Source: a virus. Taken from it: a stretch of 27,247 bases of DNA. Of this stretch, positions 1 through 7,459 are shown piece by piece. Every line of letters starts with the position of its first letter. Position 1 is the stretch's first letter. Where the stretch lies: IMG/VR virus record IMGVR_UViG_3300010883_000336, positions 1-27,247 of that record; one strand, written 5' to 3'. The notes beneath the pieces were generated by a model, which made no database searches, was not told where the DNA came from, and saw nothing but the letters and a program-made list of their open reading frames with translations. The translations under genes were made by a program, and so were the position numbers.

Positions 1-1
1 C

Positions 2-898
2 GCATCATACAGAAAAGCAATTGATATATTTGAGGACAAGAGTTATGCAGATATTCAAATACTTGCAACCCCAGGAATTAGGGATAGGTTAGTGACAGAC
101 CATGCTCTCGAGGCATGTGATACAAGGTTTGATGCCTTCTATCTAATGGACATTGAGGAAAAGGATGCTAGTGGGGACTTTGTTACAGGTTCAAGAAATT
201 ATAAAACCAGCATTACCGGCACAATTGATGAGTTTAATGATAGAAACCTAGACTCAACATTTGGTGCTGCGTATTTTCCCAATGTGTATGTAAGAGACCC
301 GGAGACAAATAAGCAAATGCTTTGCCCGCCAAGCATTCATGCCATGGCAACAATTGCAAATAGCGATAGTGTCAAAGGTAGCTGGGCTGCACCTGGTGGT
401 AAAAGAAGTGAAATTAATGATGTGCTGGGCGCTGAACTTAATTTAACAAAGAATGAAATGAATAGAATGCAACTATTAAAGATTAATCCGATTGGAAACA
501 TAGCTGGTTTCAATGGTCCGGTAATACTTGGACAAAAAACATTAGGATCCAATGAATCAGACCTAGAAAGGATAAACCTCAGAAGGTTATTAATTGATAT
601 TAGACGACGCGTTAAAAATATCGCCAAGCAATATTTGTTTCCTGCAAACCACCAGTCGCCTGGCATACATAACACGTTTGGTTCAAATCGTGATGAAATG
701 ATGACATCATTCCAAGCTCATATCGATTATACCCTATCAGTAATACGTAAGCAGAAGGGACTCGATAATTACAGGGTTATGGTAGACGCAAGCACGACCT
801 CACATGACGATATTGAAAACAATGTCATGCGAGGTCGTGTGATAATTAGACCTATTAATTCAGACGCTTTTATCGAGATTGACTTTGATACAGAGTAA
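2..898 (+). CDS. gp18: contractile tail sheath protein, C-terminal part (partial)
   Basis: This is the C-terminal 298 residues of a tail sheath protein, the contractile outer sleeve of a myovirus tail. The frame is open from base 2, so the gene starts left of the window; the GTG at 92 is internal. Visible hallmarks of the family are a TPGI turn followed by a 'DxRFDAFYLMDIEE' strand, then a 'CPPSIHAMATIANSD' segment, a 'SWAAPGGKR' motif, 'LGQKTL', and an 'RRLLIDIRRRVKNIAKQY' helix. The end carries the usual 'VIIRPINSDAFIEIDF' strand, which in known sheaths helps link neighbouring subunits. T4 gp18 is about 660 residues, so roughly half is present. It is the only plus-strand gene and converges on the head operon. 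It ends in tandem stops, TAA then TAG. In T4 the sheath gene lies between terminase and portal, but not here. Identification is firm from motif order. Confidence 0.93.
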   Translation, partial: ASYRKAIDIFEDKSYADIQILATPGIRDRLVTDHALEACDTRFDAFYLMDIEEKDASGDFVTGSRNYKTSITGTIDEFNDRNLDSTFGAAYFPNVYVRDPETNKQMLCPPSIHAMATIANSDSVKGSWAAPGGKRSEINDVLGAELNLTKNEMNRMQLLKINPIGNIAGFNGPVILGQKTLGSNESDLERINLRRLLIDIRRRVKNIAKQYLFPANHQSPGIHNTFGSNRDEMMTSFQAHIDYTLSVIRKQKGLDNYRVMVDASTTSHDDIENNVMRGRVIIRPINSDAFIEIDFDTE

Positions 899-913
899 TA
901 GATTAATTACTCT
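892..913. repeat. inverted repeat spanning two convergent stop codons
   Basis: AGAGTAAT (892-899) and ATTACTCT (906-913) form a perfect 8-bp stem around a 6-base loop. The TAA of the sheath gene (896-898) and the TAA of the minus-strand gene (907-909) both lie in the arms. It could act as a weak two-way terminator or RNA 3' end, but it is AT-rich and has no clean T-tract on either side. Part of the symmetry simply comes from both proteins ending in Glu-stop. Confidence 0.4.
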
Positions 914-1167
914 TCAGTATCAGTATCCTCATCTACATTCGTAGGGTCTGCAGCATCATCCTCAACAGGTGAAGCTTCACCAACATCAGATTGATCCACT
1001 GTATCAGGCTGCACCTGTTCCCCGGGTGGAGACGGCTGCACAAATAATCCAATCGCCTCCTTTATTACCTCCACACTCTCAGGTGTGTATATGCCTTGCT
1101 GGTTTGCTACCCTGACTGCCTCTATAAGAATCTTAAGGCCCCATAGCTGTGTTTTTACTTCGCTCAC
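907..1167 (-). CDS. small acidic-tailed protein of unknown function
   Basis: An 86-residue protein that I do not recognise. The first 45 residues look helical (LWGLKILIEAVRVANQQG, then SVEVIKEAIGLFV). The rest is a Pro/Asp/Glu-rich, probably disordered tail ending in TDTEE. I chose the GTG at 1167 because a perfect AGGAGG (1174-1179) sits 6 bases upstream; a longer reading from a TTG at 1188 would put that site inside the gene. It lies downstream of the capsid terminator, so it probably needs its own promoter or readthrough. A weak candidate is TTTACT, 18 bases, CATAAT on the minus strand between about 1186 and 1215. It ends 8 bases from the stop of the convergent sheath gene. A short helical head with an acidic tail could be a virion or chaperone-like protein, but that is a guess. 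Confidence 0.75.
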   Translation of the reverse strand: MSEVKTQLWGLKILIEAVRVANQQGIYTPESVEVIKEAIGLFVQPSPPGEQVQPDTVDQSDVGEASPVEDDAADPTNVDEDTDTEE

Positions 1168-1173
1168 GACGAA

Positions 1174-1179
1174 CCTCCT
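1174..1179 (-). promoter_or_regulatory. Shine-Dalgarno site fixing a GTG start
   Basis: The minus strand reads AGGAGG, then six bases, then GTG (1165-1167). A perfect site at ideal spacing outweighs the upstream in-frame TTG at 1188 and sets the start of the 86-residue protein. Confidence 0.8.
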
Positions 1180-1210
1180 AAGTGTCAATTATGGACACAG
1201 ACACCATATA

Positions 1211-1247
1211 AAGTAAAATAAAAAGGGGTGGCTCAAAGAGCCACCCC
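1211..1247 (-). terminator. intrinsic terminator of the head operon
   Basis: On the minus strand GGGGTGGCTC (1247-1238) pairs perfectly with GAGCCACCCC (1234-1225) across a three-base loop. TTTTTATTTTA follows. A 10-bp GC-rich stem with a U-rich tail, 26 bases after the capsid stop codon, is a textbook rho-independent terminator. It is the only strong one I found in the window. It would end transcripts from the head genes and may stabilise the 3' end of the abundant capsid mRNA. Confidence 0.92.
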
Positions 1248-1273
1248 TCAAATCTTGACCTCTATCTAACTAA

Positions 1274-3160
1274 TTAGATAATGTTAAGGTCTGCAATGGT
1301 CACTGTACCATAGAAGTCAGCACGAACCATCTTCTTTCCATAACGAGTCATAACACCCTTACGTGGGGTGAAATCCTCAGGAGCAAAGATTGTCGGAGTG
1401 ACAATAAGTGGCACATACGGAGCATACACGTAGCCGGTCTCAAGATAGCTTCCGCCCTTATAACCAACGAGGATCTTGTTCCTTGGGAAGTAAGGATCCT
1501 TGTAGGTCGTAAAGCGATTGCTAAGAGTACCAACCTTCTCTGCACCGAGTGTGAATGGAGCTCCTACCTGACCCTCACCGTCTAGACTGTAATCCGGACG
1601 ATAGAGGACCGAAGCCTCAAGCATGGTGGCAACATCAGGTCCAATCACGATGAAGTTAGCCGATCCACGAAGCGTCTTGCGGTGGATGGTATTAGCAACA
1701 TCAATAATTGTCTCGACCAGTGTCTCATACCACTCACGAACCGTACCAGTAAAGCTTGGACCAGGGGCAAGTGAGGTGGACTGTTGGACCTCCACACCTG
1801 TCTCCTTGTTAACAAACTTACCGGGCGCACGTGACCAGAAGAGATTTGCACCATTCGCCTGGGTGAGAAGATCGTTAAGAATTTCACGATCAAGCTCAAG
1901 GGCGATCTGCTCGGAAAGAATCTGTGTAAGCTCCACCTCAGCGTCTAGGCTGTGATAGGCATTAAGATCCTGAGCGAGCTCCGGTGACCACTTGGCACGT
2001 AGCTTACGGGTCTGGGCAACAACTGCAATTGACTCAACCTTAATATCAATTTCCGGAATTGCCGGGCTGGGAGTTCCACTGGCGAGATTAGACTCGAATG
2101 ATGGAATAACCAACGTGTCACCCTCATTTGCACCAGAGCTGAGTGAAGGTGACTGAACAAACGTGCAATCTACGTTGGCCAGGTTATCCTGAGCACCGTT
2201 TGTTACACCAGAAACGACCATCTTAATGGTAGCATTACCGTCACCAGCCGCAATAAGCGGATCCGCAGTAAATGTGCTGCCATCAAAGCTGCCTAACTCA
2301 TTCAGACGACGAACGTTGAACAGACCACGGCCACCCTGGACCTTATTGTCAATCTCTTCCCAGCCTACACCATTGGCACGGGTTGCGCCATTGATATGAA
2401 GACCGAAGTCCTTAACCATGGTAAGATCAGCGTTCGAGAACTTAGCCGTGGTGAGCGAAACGAAAACCGCCTGGTATGCGTGGGTAGCATCCTCAATGCG
2501 CTTGGTAAGGAGAGGATCGAACTGAATGAGTCGACCATCCGTACCTGTGGCATGTAGATCACCGTTATTCTGGAAAGTACTGGTTCCCTGATATGAACCG
2601 GATCCGAGAAGTGTCACACCCTCAGCATTCTCATGAACGCGGGAGTAACCACTACCGGCCAGGTCATACTGACCACCAGCACCAAATGAACCAGAACGCA
2701 CGCCCTTGCCAGTTGGATTGTTATAAATTGATGAACCGGATGAGTACATTGCGGTGTTGTCAGAAACGCCACTAGTAATGTTCGTCTCATCTGCGCCGTA
2801 TGTGTAGTCCAGATAGAAGAGCAGGCCAGAAGGCAGGCTCATCGGCTGGATGGACACCAGCTCATTAGCGACCAATCCACCGAAAACACGGCGAACGATC
2901 GGAAAAGCAATATTGGTAAAACCTTTGAGGTCACCGGAGCTAGATAGTGCACCGGCGCCTGTCGACAGCGTTGAAGCCTCTCGGAGTAGTTGTGAAGCTT
3001 GGTTCTCCATGAGGGCGGCCATGTTCTCTCGATGCACGCCTTCCAAACCACGTAGAAGTCCCGTACGGGACCACTTCTCAACCAAACGCTTGTTATGCGC
3101 TCCAAGATGACGCTGTCTAATACCCTCAGTAAGGGTATCTAGTGAAAAACTATTAGACAT
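1274..3160 (-). CDS. gp23: major capsid protein, T4 gp23 type
   Basis: This 628-residue protein forms the hexameric shell of the head. T4 gp23 is 521 residues. Family marks are the helical N-terminal region, the 'FTNIAFPIVRRVFGGLVANELVSIQPM' stretch (81-107, which begins the mature fold), 'FYLDYTYG' (115-122), the 'LRAKWSPELAQDL' and 'DAEVELTQILSEQIALELDREI' helices in the second half, and the C-terminal 'APEDFTPRKGVMTRYGKK' segment. L59-R60-E61 followed by Ala matches the L-x-E cleavage rule of the T4 prohead protease and lies close to the known T4 gp23 site at residue 65. The extra length sits mainly in a Gly/Ser/Asn-rich stretch at about 123-210. An AAGGAGAT site precedes the ATG, with AGGAG 8 bases upstream. 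The reading frame looks GC-richer with more C-ending codons than most neighbours, consistent with high expression. A strong terminator follows. Confidence 0.97.
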   Translation of the reverse strand: MSNSFSLDTLTEGIRQRHLGAHNKRLVEKWSRTGLLRGLEGVHRENMAALMENQASQLLREASTLSTGAGALSSSGDLKGFTNIAFPIVRRVFGGLVANELVSIQPMSLPSGLLFYLDYTYGADETNITSGVSDNTAMYSSGSSIYNNPTGKGVRSGSFGAGGQYDLAGSGYSRVHENAEGVTLLGSGSYQGTSTFQNNGDLHATGTDGRLIQFDPLLTKRIEDATHAYQAVFVSLTTAKFSNADLTMVKDFGLHINGATRANGVGWEEIDNKVQGGRGLFNVRRLNELGSFDGSTFTADPLIAAGDGNATIKMVVSGVTNGAQDNLANVDCTFVQSPSLSSGANEGDTLVIPSFESNLASGTPSPAIPEIDIKVESIAVVAQTRKLRAKWSPELAQDLNAYHSLDAEVELTQILSEQIALELDREILNDLLTQANGANLFWSRAPGKFVNKETGVEVQQSTSLAPGPSFTGTVREWYETLVETIIDVANTIHRKTLRGSANFIVIGPDVATMLEASVLYRPDYSLDGEGQVGAPFTLGAEKVGTLSNRFTTYKDPYFPRNKILVGYKGGSYLETGYVYAPYVPLIVTPTIFAPEDFTPRKGVMTRYGKKMVRADFYGTVTIADLNII

Positions 3161-3210
3161 TTTTACATCTCCTTGTGTATTATTAAAGTCATAAGTGTTA
3201 AAAAATAGAT

Positions 3211-4917
3211 TTACTTGTCCTCGTTAATTCCTGCAAGGACTGCCCATCTATCTACCTCAACACCACTCTTGGGGGCCGAAGCCGACCGGGTTGATCTGGA
3301 AGATGATCCGAGCTTCCTGCGCACGCTTCCCTCTCCTAGCACACCAGATTTGGTGCCCCTCTTAAGAGATGCCGTCAGGCTCTTATACAATAACTTCGCC
3401 TCACGCAGTGTCTTTGCTCCGTCGAGTGCCTCGACGACAGCACGTTGCTGCTTGGGGGTAACATTCCTGTTCTGCATTAGCTTATTCGCGTAGAGAAGCT
3501 TTGCGTTGAACAGGTTAACTTCTGAAAGTTGCTTCTTAAGGGAATTTACTGCCTTCCCATAAGCATTCAACTTTCCTTTGAGGGCTCGATTGTTACGGCT
3601 CTCATTCACTCTGTGACCGGTCCGGCGGGCAGGGGCGAATCGTGAACGCCTGCGGGATCGTCTTCGGTATGATTCTGGCATTGCGTCGGTATCACTAGCA
3701 CCGGGAACTGATGGTACCGGGGCGTCTCCTAACTCATCGGCCAGCGCATTAAGCAGTGTGTCCTCGTCGACATCGACAAACACATCGCCCTCGTCATCAC
3801 CGCCGTTGTTCAAGTATGGGTCAGTGTCAGCGACCTCTTCCTCGTTCAGGCGACGGAGACGATAAAGTTCACGTCGAAGCATTGACTCGTCAATATCAAG
3901 CACATCCGCGGGGTCGTCGAGGTCGATATCTGCCTCATCTTCATCACCAATGTCTTCGAGGTCAAGCTCTTCATCGCCTTCGAGGTCTTCGAGGTCTTCG
4001 TCCTCTCCCTCTTCAGCACCTGCCAGAGAAACGGAAACTTCCGCATCAGCTAGCATGTCCTCCAAGGCGACCTCAACGGCTTCCTCGTCCTCAGCAGCCA
4101 CCAGGGCCTCTAAGTCATCAGATGTAGCCTCAACCTCGACATCGAGGTCAGCCTCATTATATGTTTCTTCACTCAATAAATTCCACAATTGATTGCTCCG
4201 GGACATTGCCTTCATCTCCTTAATTATTTTTTGGATTCGCCTGCGGAGAGGATTGTCCCCGGGTCCATGATCATTAAGTATTACGTTGCGGCGTAAATTT
4301 ACCGCCTCCTTAACAAGTTTATTATAATGGTTCCTGAGAAGATCAATCTCCTCATTGGAATATTGCTCCTGTGAGGTTGTGACCTTGCCAAATTGCTTAA
4401 CTGCCTTTTCAAGCACAATAACTTTTTTTGAAAGTAAACTTTTGCCTGACTTATTGCCACTCATCATTTTAGCCAAAGCGTTAACGGCCTCCTGACTTAA
4501 TATTAAATCGGTGTCTTCTTCATCTTCGTCGTCCAACTCAATGTTAACATCCCCCGCGACATCCATTGATATCATGGGATCATCTTCATCTTCTACCGGA
4601 AAACCTAAGTCTAAACCTAGGTCCATTGGAACATCATCATCAATTGAAGGCAGGTCAATATCTACCTCATCCGCGGGGATAAGATCATCAAGGTCCACCG
4701 TCATTCTATCATCAACCATTTCATCGGAGACTTCATCATCAGTAAAAAGATCGTCCTCCGGGGGGTCTTCTTCTTCATCACCAACTAGTTGCTGTTCAAT
4801 TAAATTCTTAATGCGCGGCATGACCGCGTCAATAATTTGATTTTTAGCATTCTGCTCCGCCATTTCTTTTAGTTGACGGGCTTCTGCAATCGCCTCTTTA
4901 TAAAGATCTGTCGCCAT
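3211..4917 (-). CDS. gp22: prohead core scaffold protein, gp22-like, very acidic
   Basis: A 568-residue scaffold candidate directly upstream of the capsid gene, the position of gene 22 in T4. Order of regions: a helical N-terminus (1-45); an Asp/Glu-rich tract (46-140); a charged helical segment (165-250); a second acidic tract (255-345); a linker; an Arg/Ser-rich patch (416-445); and a C-terminal helical domain (446-520) with 'LSEVNLFNAKLLYANKL' and 'LREAKLLYKSL', which resembles the conserved end of T4-like scaffolds. Core proteins guide capsid assembly inside the prohead and are then cut by the gp21 protease; L-x-E sites are visible at LSE (248-250, 464-466), LRE (504-506) and LGE (527-529). 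T4 gp22 is only 269 residues. I chose the ATG at 4917 over the GTG at 4929 because AGGTGG lies 8 bases upstream and overlaps that GTG. Identity rests on position, composition and the C-terminal domain. Confidence 0.85.
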   Translation of the reverse strand: MATDLYKEAIAEARQLKEMAEQNAKNQIIDAVMPRIKNLIEQQLVGDEEEDPPEDDLFTDDEVSDEMVDDRMTVDLDDLIPADEVDIDLPSIDDDVPMDLGLDLGFPVEDEDDPMISMDVAGDVNIELDDEDEEDTDLILSQEAVNALAKMMSGNKSGKSLLSKKVIVLEKAVKQFGKVTTSQEQYSNEEIDLLRNHYNKLVKEAVNLRRNVILNDHGPGDNPLRRRIQKIIKEMKAMSRSNQLWNLLSEETYNEADLDVEVEATSDDLEALVAAEDEEAVEVALEDMLADAEVSVSLAGAEEGEDEDLEDLEGDEELDLEDIGDEDEADIDLDDPADVLDIDESMLRRELYRLRRLNEEEVADTDPYLNNGGDDEGDVFVDVDEDTLLNALADELGDAPVPSVPGASDTDAMPESYRRRSRRRSRFAPARRTGHRVNESRNNRALKGKLNAYGKAVNSLKKQLSEVNLFNAKLLYANKLMQNRNVTPKQQRAVVEALDGAKTLREAKLLYKSLTASLKRGTKSGVLGEGSVRRKLGSSSRSTRSASAPKSGVEVDRWAVLAGINEDK

Positions 4918-4925
4918 AATTGATA

Positions 4926-4931
4926 CCACCT
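4926..4931 (-). promoter_or_regulatory. Shine-Dalgarno site fixing the scaffold start
   Basis: AGGTGG on the minus strand lies eight bases before the ATG at 4917. It overlaps the alternative in-frame GTG at 4929, which therefore cannot use it. The start at 4917 is preferred. Confidence 0.7.
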
Positions 4932-5001
4932 ATTTAGTGCACCCTTTTTAATTATTGCGCAAATTACAAAATTCACCCTCACGTTAACATGAAATGATAT
5001 T

Positions 5002-5493
5002 TTATTTGTATAATTCCTGCTGTTTTACAATTTTTGCAATCAATATTCTCAATTTAGTTAACGCGCGTTCATCCGGAGATTCGATATTCCTTAAATTATA
5101 AAGTGGAATCTCGACCTCTCCTGCAGCCTTAGGAGGGGGAGAGGAAGCATATCCGCGACGGGTGCCAGTTCGTCTGTAATTTCCAGATCTATAATTTGCC
5201 GAACCAATTTTGTCAGTCTGCTCAAGCTTAGCTCTATTAGCATAAGGGTCGGCTCTAGTATGGTCAGCACCCATTTTCCTAATAACACTTCTTAACTCAT
5301 CATCATCAAAAGGTAAATATAAATACTCATCATCAATGTATGGATCGGGTTCAGTATAAGGAAAATTTGAATTTGCCTGCCTTGGTTCATGCCTTCCGGA
5401 AGGCGTAGATCTACCATACCCTAAACCAGTACGCGTATCATAATATCCTGCGTGACTATTAGAAACACCACCTTTTCTAAAATTTCTAGGCAT
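5002..5493 (-). CDS. unknown head-operon protein, 163 aa
   Basis: I do not recognise this protein. The first half is polar and rich in Gly, Tyr, Arg and Pro, with an acidic patch (DPYIDDEYLYLPFDDDEL). A basic, Arg/Tyr/Gly-rich, probably disordered middle follows. The last 35 residues form a likely helix (SPDERALTKLRILIAKIVKQQEL) that could mediate assembly. No signal peptide or membrane segment is visible. The ATG follows the upstream stop by 10 bases with no good Shine-Dalgarno, so translation may be coupled. Its place between protease and scaffold genes suggests a prohead core or minor capsid role, by context only. The following gap (4918-5001) is AT-rich and shows no convincing promoter or terminator. 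Confidence 0.75.
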   Translation of the reverse strand: MPRNFRKGGVSNSHAGYYDTRTGLGYGRSTPSGRHEPRQANSNFPYTEPDPYIDDEYLYLPFDDDELRSVIRKMGADHTRADPYANRAKLEQTDKIGSANYRSGNYRRTGTRRGYASSPPPKAAGEVEIPLYNLRNIESPDERALTKLRILIAKIVKQQELYK

Positions 5494-5503
5494 GGTTAAA
5501 ATC

Positions 5504-6118
5504 TTAGTTAGAGGAAGCTGGTGATTTACCTAAAATTCTTAAATTAGACAAGGACGCTTCACCAATATCACGGGACGTTTTCGAGGGATCCTCAGGGTCA
5601 TGCGGACCGGTCCCCCACGCGCGCGAGTGTTTATTATTAGGATTAGAAGCCTCTGAGACAGTCTCCTGTAACTCAATAGGTACGGAGGAGCCGTCATCAA
5701 CTAATTTTGCTGAAACTAGGTTTGGCAAATACTGACTTCCAGGATAATTTAAACTTGGGTCAGGACCGAAATCTTTAAAAGTAAGCGTTGTCGTTTTTGA
5801 AATATTGATAACAGGCGGGCCATTTCTACTAAATGTCCTATTAAAACTCGAGGCAGAATCGGTTATGCCGTCGCCGCCTTTACCGAACACCAAATAGCCC
5901 TGTACTGGTGTACCATCTGCATTCTTTACCACACCAAGTAAATTGAGATCCTCAAACCCCTTTCGACATATTGTGTCGTTTAACTCACCGGTTAAAATAG
6001 GAGAATTAGGATAACTGTTCAATAATTCAGCCTGTGGGATCCCACCAGCAGTGTGCTCTCGTGTGATCTCAATTATCTCAACACGAGCATGCCTAGCCGG
6101 AAGCTCGGTATCAGGCAT
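5504..6118 (-). CDS. unknown head-operon protein, 204 aa
   Basis: An unrecognised protein of mixed composition. The middle looks beta-rich (LNLLGVVKNADGTPVQGYLVFG, then PVINISKTTTLTFKDFG). The C-terminal 60 residues are Ser/Asn/Pro-rich and likely disordered. No enzyme motif, membrane segment or zinc site is visible. Its ATG overlaps the stop of the preceding gene by one base (TAATG), with GAAGG about nine bases upstream, so the two are probably translated in tandem. Membership of the head operon suggests a virion or assembly protein, but no specific role can be assigned. Confidence 0.78.
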   Translation of the reverse strand: MPDTELPARHARVEIIEITREHTAGGIPQAELLNSYPNSPILTGELNDTICRKGFEDLNLLGVVKNADGTPVQGYLVFGKGGDGITDSASSFNRTFSRNGPPVINISKTTTLTFKDFGPDPSLNYPGSQYLPNLVSAKLVDDGSSVPIELQETVSEASNPNNKHSRAWGTGPHDPEDPSKTSRDIGEASLSNLRILGKSPASSN

Positions 6119-6606
6119 TACTGTGAGCCTTCAAAACTTCTGTTAGAAATATAGGAGCCCAGTGTCTGTTGAGAAATTTTATTAGATGATTCCCTTGGGG
6201 TCAGCGTAACACCATGACCACTGTAAGGTGTGTCTGACGCTGTGGTACCAAATCCTTCAGGCGCTTCCTCCTGCTTGGATGGATCAGAACCATTACCCGC
6301 ACCAGGCGAAGTTGGGTTTGGAACATATGGGCTAGCCGGGGAGCCGGCGCCACCGGTTTTGACATCAGACATATCAGGTGCCCCAATATAATCTAGGTTA
6401 AACTGCCCAAGGCCATAATGATTACCATCCGCCTCACCATCGAGCAGGCTCTGATAAAGTATCTTTCTCTCATCATCATTAACCTCACCAAGATAAATTG
6501 GTGATGTAGCAAAAATAGTCCTTAAATCTGTCCTATTACCGCTGCTACCTAGACCCTTGTCCTTAGTGTCAATGGTACTAATTTTTCCCTGTGTCATCGA
6601 TGGCAT
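6118..6606 (-). CDS. unknown head-operon protein, 162 aa
   Basis: An unrecognised, low-complexity protein. Residues about 20-80 hold a short structured part (LRTIFATSPIYLGEVNDDER, then ILYQSLLDGEADGNHYGLGQ). Residues 85-130 are Gly/Pro/Ser/Asn-rich and probably disordered, and the end is Ser/Asn-rich. The ATG at 6606 is chosen because GGAGGG (6614-6619) sits 7 bases upstream; the longer reading from a TTG at 6621 overlaps that site. Its stop codon shares one base with the next ATG. Extended polar proteins like this occur as minor head components, but the assignment here is only by neighbourhood. Confidence 0.75.
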   Translation of the reverse strand: MPSMTQGKISTIDTKDKGLGSSGNRTDLRTIFATSPIYLGEVNDDERKILYQSLLDGEADGNHYGLGQFNLDYIGAPDMSDVKTGGAGSPASPYVPNPTSPGAGNGSDPSKQEEAPEGFGTTASDTPYSGHGVTLTPRESSNKISQQTLGSYISNRSFEGSQ

Positions 6607-6613
6607 TGGCCCA

Positions 6614-6619
6614 CCCTCC
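6614..6619 (-). promoter_or_regulatory. Shine-Dalgarno site fixing the 162-aa protein start
   Basis: GGAGGG on the minus strand lies seven bases before the ATG at 6606. The alternative TTG at 6621 overlaps the upstream edge of this site, so it is unlikely to be the start. Confidence 0.7.
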
Positions 6620-6639
6620 AATTATGATTGTAAATTACT

Positions 6640-6948
6640 TTACTTGATGCGTCTTATAATTCTCTTACGAATCTTTTTCTTCGCCTCATTAACACGCGAT
6701 AACTTATTACGGAGACGGCGCTCATGAATCTTTAGTGCCTTCATCCAATCAACATCTTGTTCTAAAGTATCTGCTAGTTCATCCGCATCTACCTCAGGTG
6801 CCTTTGCGGCGACCTTTTCTGATTCAGACTCACCGGTCTCAAGAACCTCATTGGTTAGTGCCCGCAGCTTTCGACGGTCAAGCTTTGTCTTTTCCTCCAA
6901 CACAATTCTCTTCAACATGGCCGGACTCAGAACCTTATACTTTGCCAT
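6640..6948 (-). CDS. small helical, strongly basic-tailed protein, 102 aa
   Basis: A 102-residue protein of unknown function. A Lys/Arg-rich helical first third (MLKRIVLEEKTKLDRRKLRAL) leads into an acidic stretch (46-67), then a long basic helix ending in KKKIRKRIIRRIK. The ATG has an excellent AGGAGG about 5 bases upstream. Small, charged helical proteins made between portal and capsid genes in T4 (gp67, gp68) are prohead core components. This protein could play a similar part or bind DNA through its tail, but I see no sequence signature proving homology. Confidence 0.8.
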   Translation of the reverse strand: MAKYKVLSPAMLKRIVLEEKTKLDRRKLRALTNEVLETGESESEKVAAKAPEVDADELADTLEQDVDWMKALKIHERRLRNKLSRVNEAKKKIRKRIIRRIK

Positions 6949-7022
6949 TTTATCCTCCTAATCAGGATTTCATTGAGTAATTATGGCACGCGCGGGATTA
7001 TTTTAGATAAGATAAAATTCTT

Positions 7023-7451
7023 TTACAGTTTTTTCTCTGCGAATGCTAAGCGAGCCCAGTTTGAAGAGGCCTGGCCGAATAGGTCACTTGGGTCTGACTT
7101 AGCCACCTCAGCTGCCGCTGAGTCGGCCGGCGGACCAGACATTCTTCTTGATCCCTCAGCCTGTATTTGATCCTGTAGGGTATTTTGTGCAGTATCAGAA
7201 AATATTGAAGATAGCACTGGATCTGACGTCAATGCAGAAACTGATTCATTTACGGCATTATCGAAGCTCACGCTCTCAACAATCTGGGGGCGGGAGGCGG
7301 TTGATTTTTTCTTGGAAACTTTCTTTGTCCTGCCTGACGGAATACTGGGCACTGAAATATTTTCAACATCACCCATTAATCCCTCAGATAAAATTTCAAC
7401 CAAACACTCTTTAACCAGGCCCTTTAACTGATTTCTAGAAAACTTTGCCAT
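7023..7451 (-). CDS. unknown head-operon protein, 142 aa, possible core protein
   Basis: The first 27 residues form a likely amphipathic helix (NQLKGLVKECLVEILSEGL) that carries an L-S-E match to the T4 prohead protease rule. A Lys-rich patch (RTKKVSKKKS) and a Ser/Ala/Asp-rich, largely flexible remainder follow, with a short helix near the end (SSNWARLAFAEKK). No catalytic motif is visible. Only a weak AGG-containing leader precedes the ATG. With its neighbours it lies between protease and scaffold, so a cleavable core or internal head protein is a reasonable inference but not proven. Confidence 0.78.
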   Translation of the reverse strand: MAKFSRNQLKGLVKECLVEILSEGLMGDVENISVPSIPSGRTKKVSKKKSTASRPQIVESVSFDNAVNESVSALTSDPVLSSIFSDTAQNTLQDQIQAEGSRRMSGPPADSAAAEVAKSDPSDLFGQASSNWARLAFAEKKL

Positions 7452-7459
7452 TTTTTAAA

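Noticed and set aside
337-675. Minus-strand 112-codon frame inside the sheath gene
   Set aside because: It is antisense to conserved sheath motifs; the hydrophobic look comes from the complementary codons.
1623-1955. Plus-strand 110-codon frame inside the capsid gene
   Set aside because: It is antisense to conserved gp23 sequence and has no support of its own.
3950-4010. Tandem short repeats of GAGGTCTTC
   Set aside because: They encode repeated Asp-Leu-Glu in the scaffold acidic tract and are coding low complexity, not a CRISPR or regulatory array.
3756-4840. Long plus-strand reading frames rich in Arg/His/Pro or in Ser, opposite the scaffold gene
   Set aside because: They mirror the Asp/Glu codons of the acidic tracts; their composition is explained entirely by the complementary strand and they have no ribosome-binding sites.
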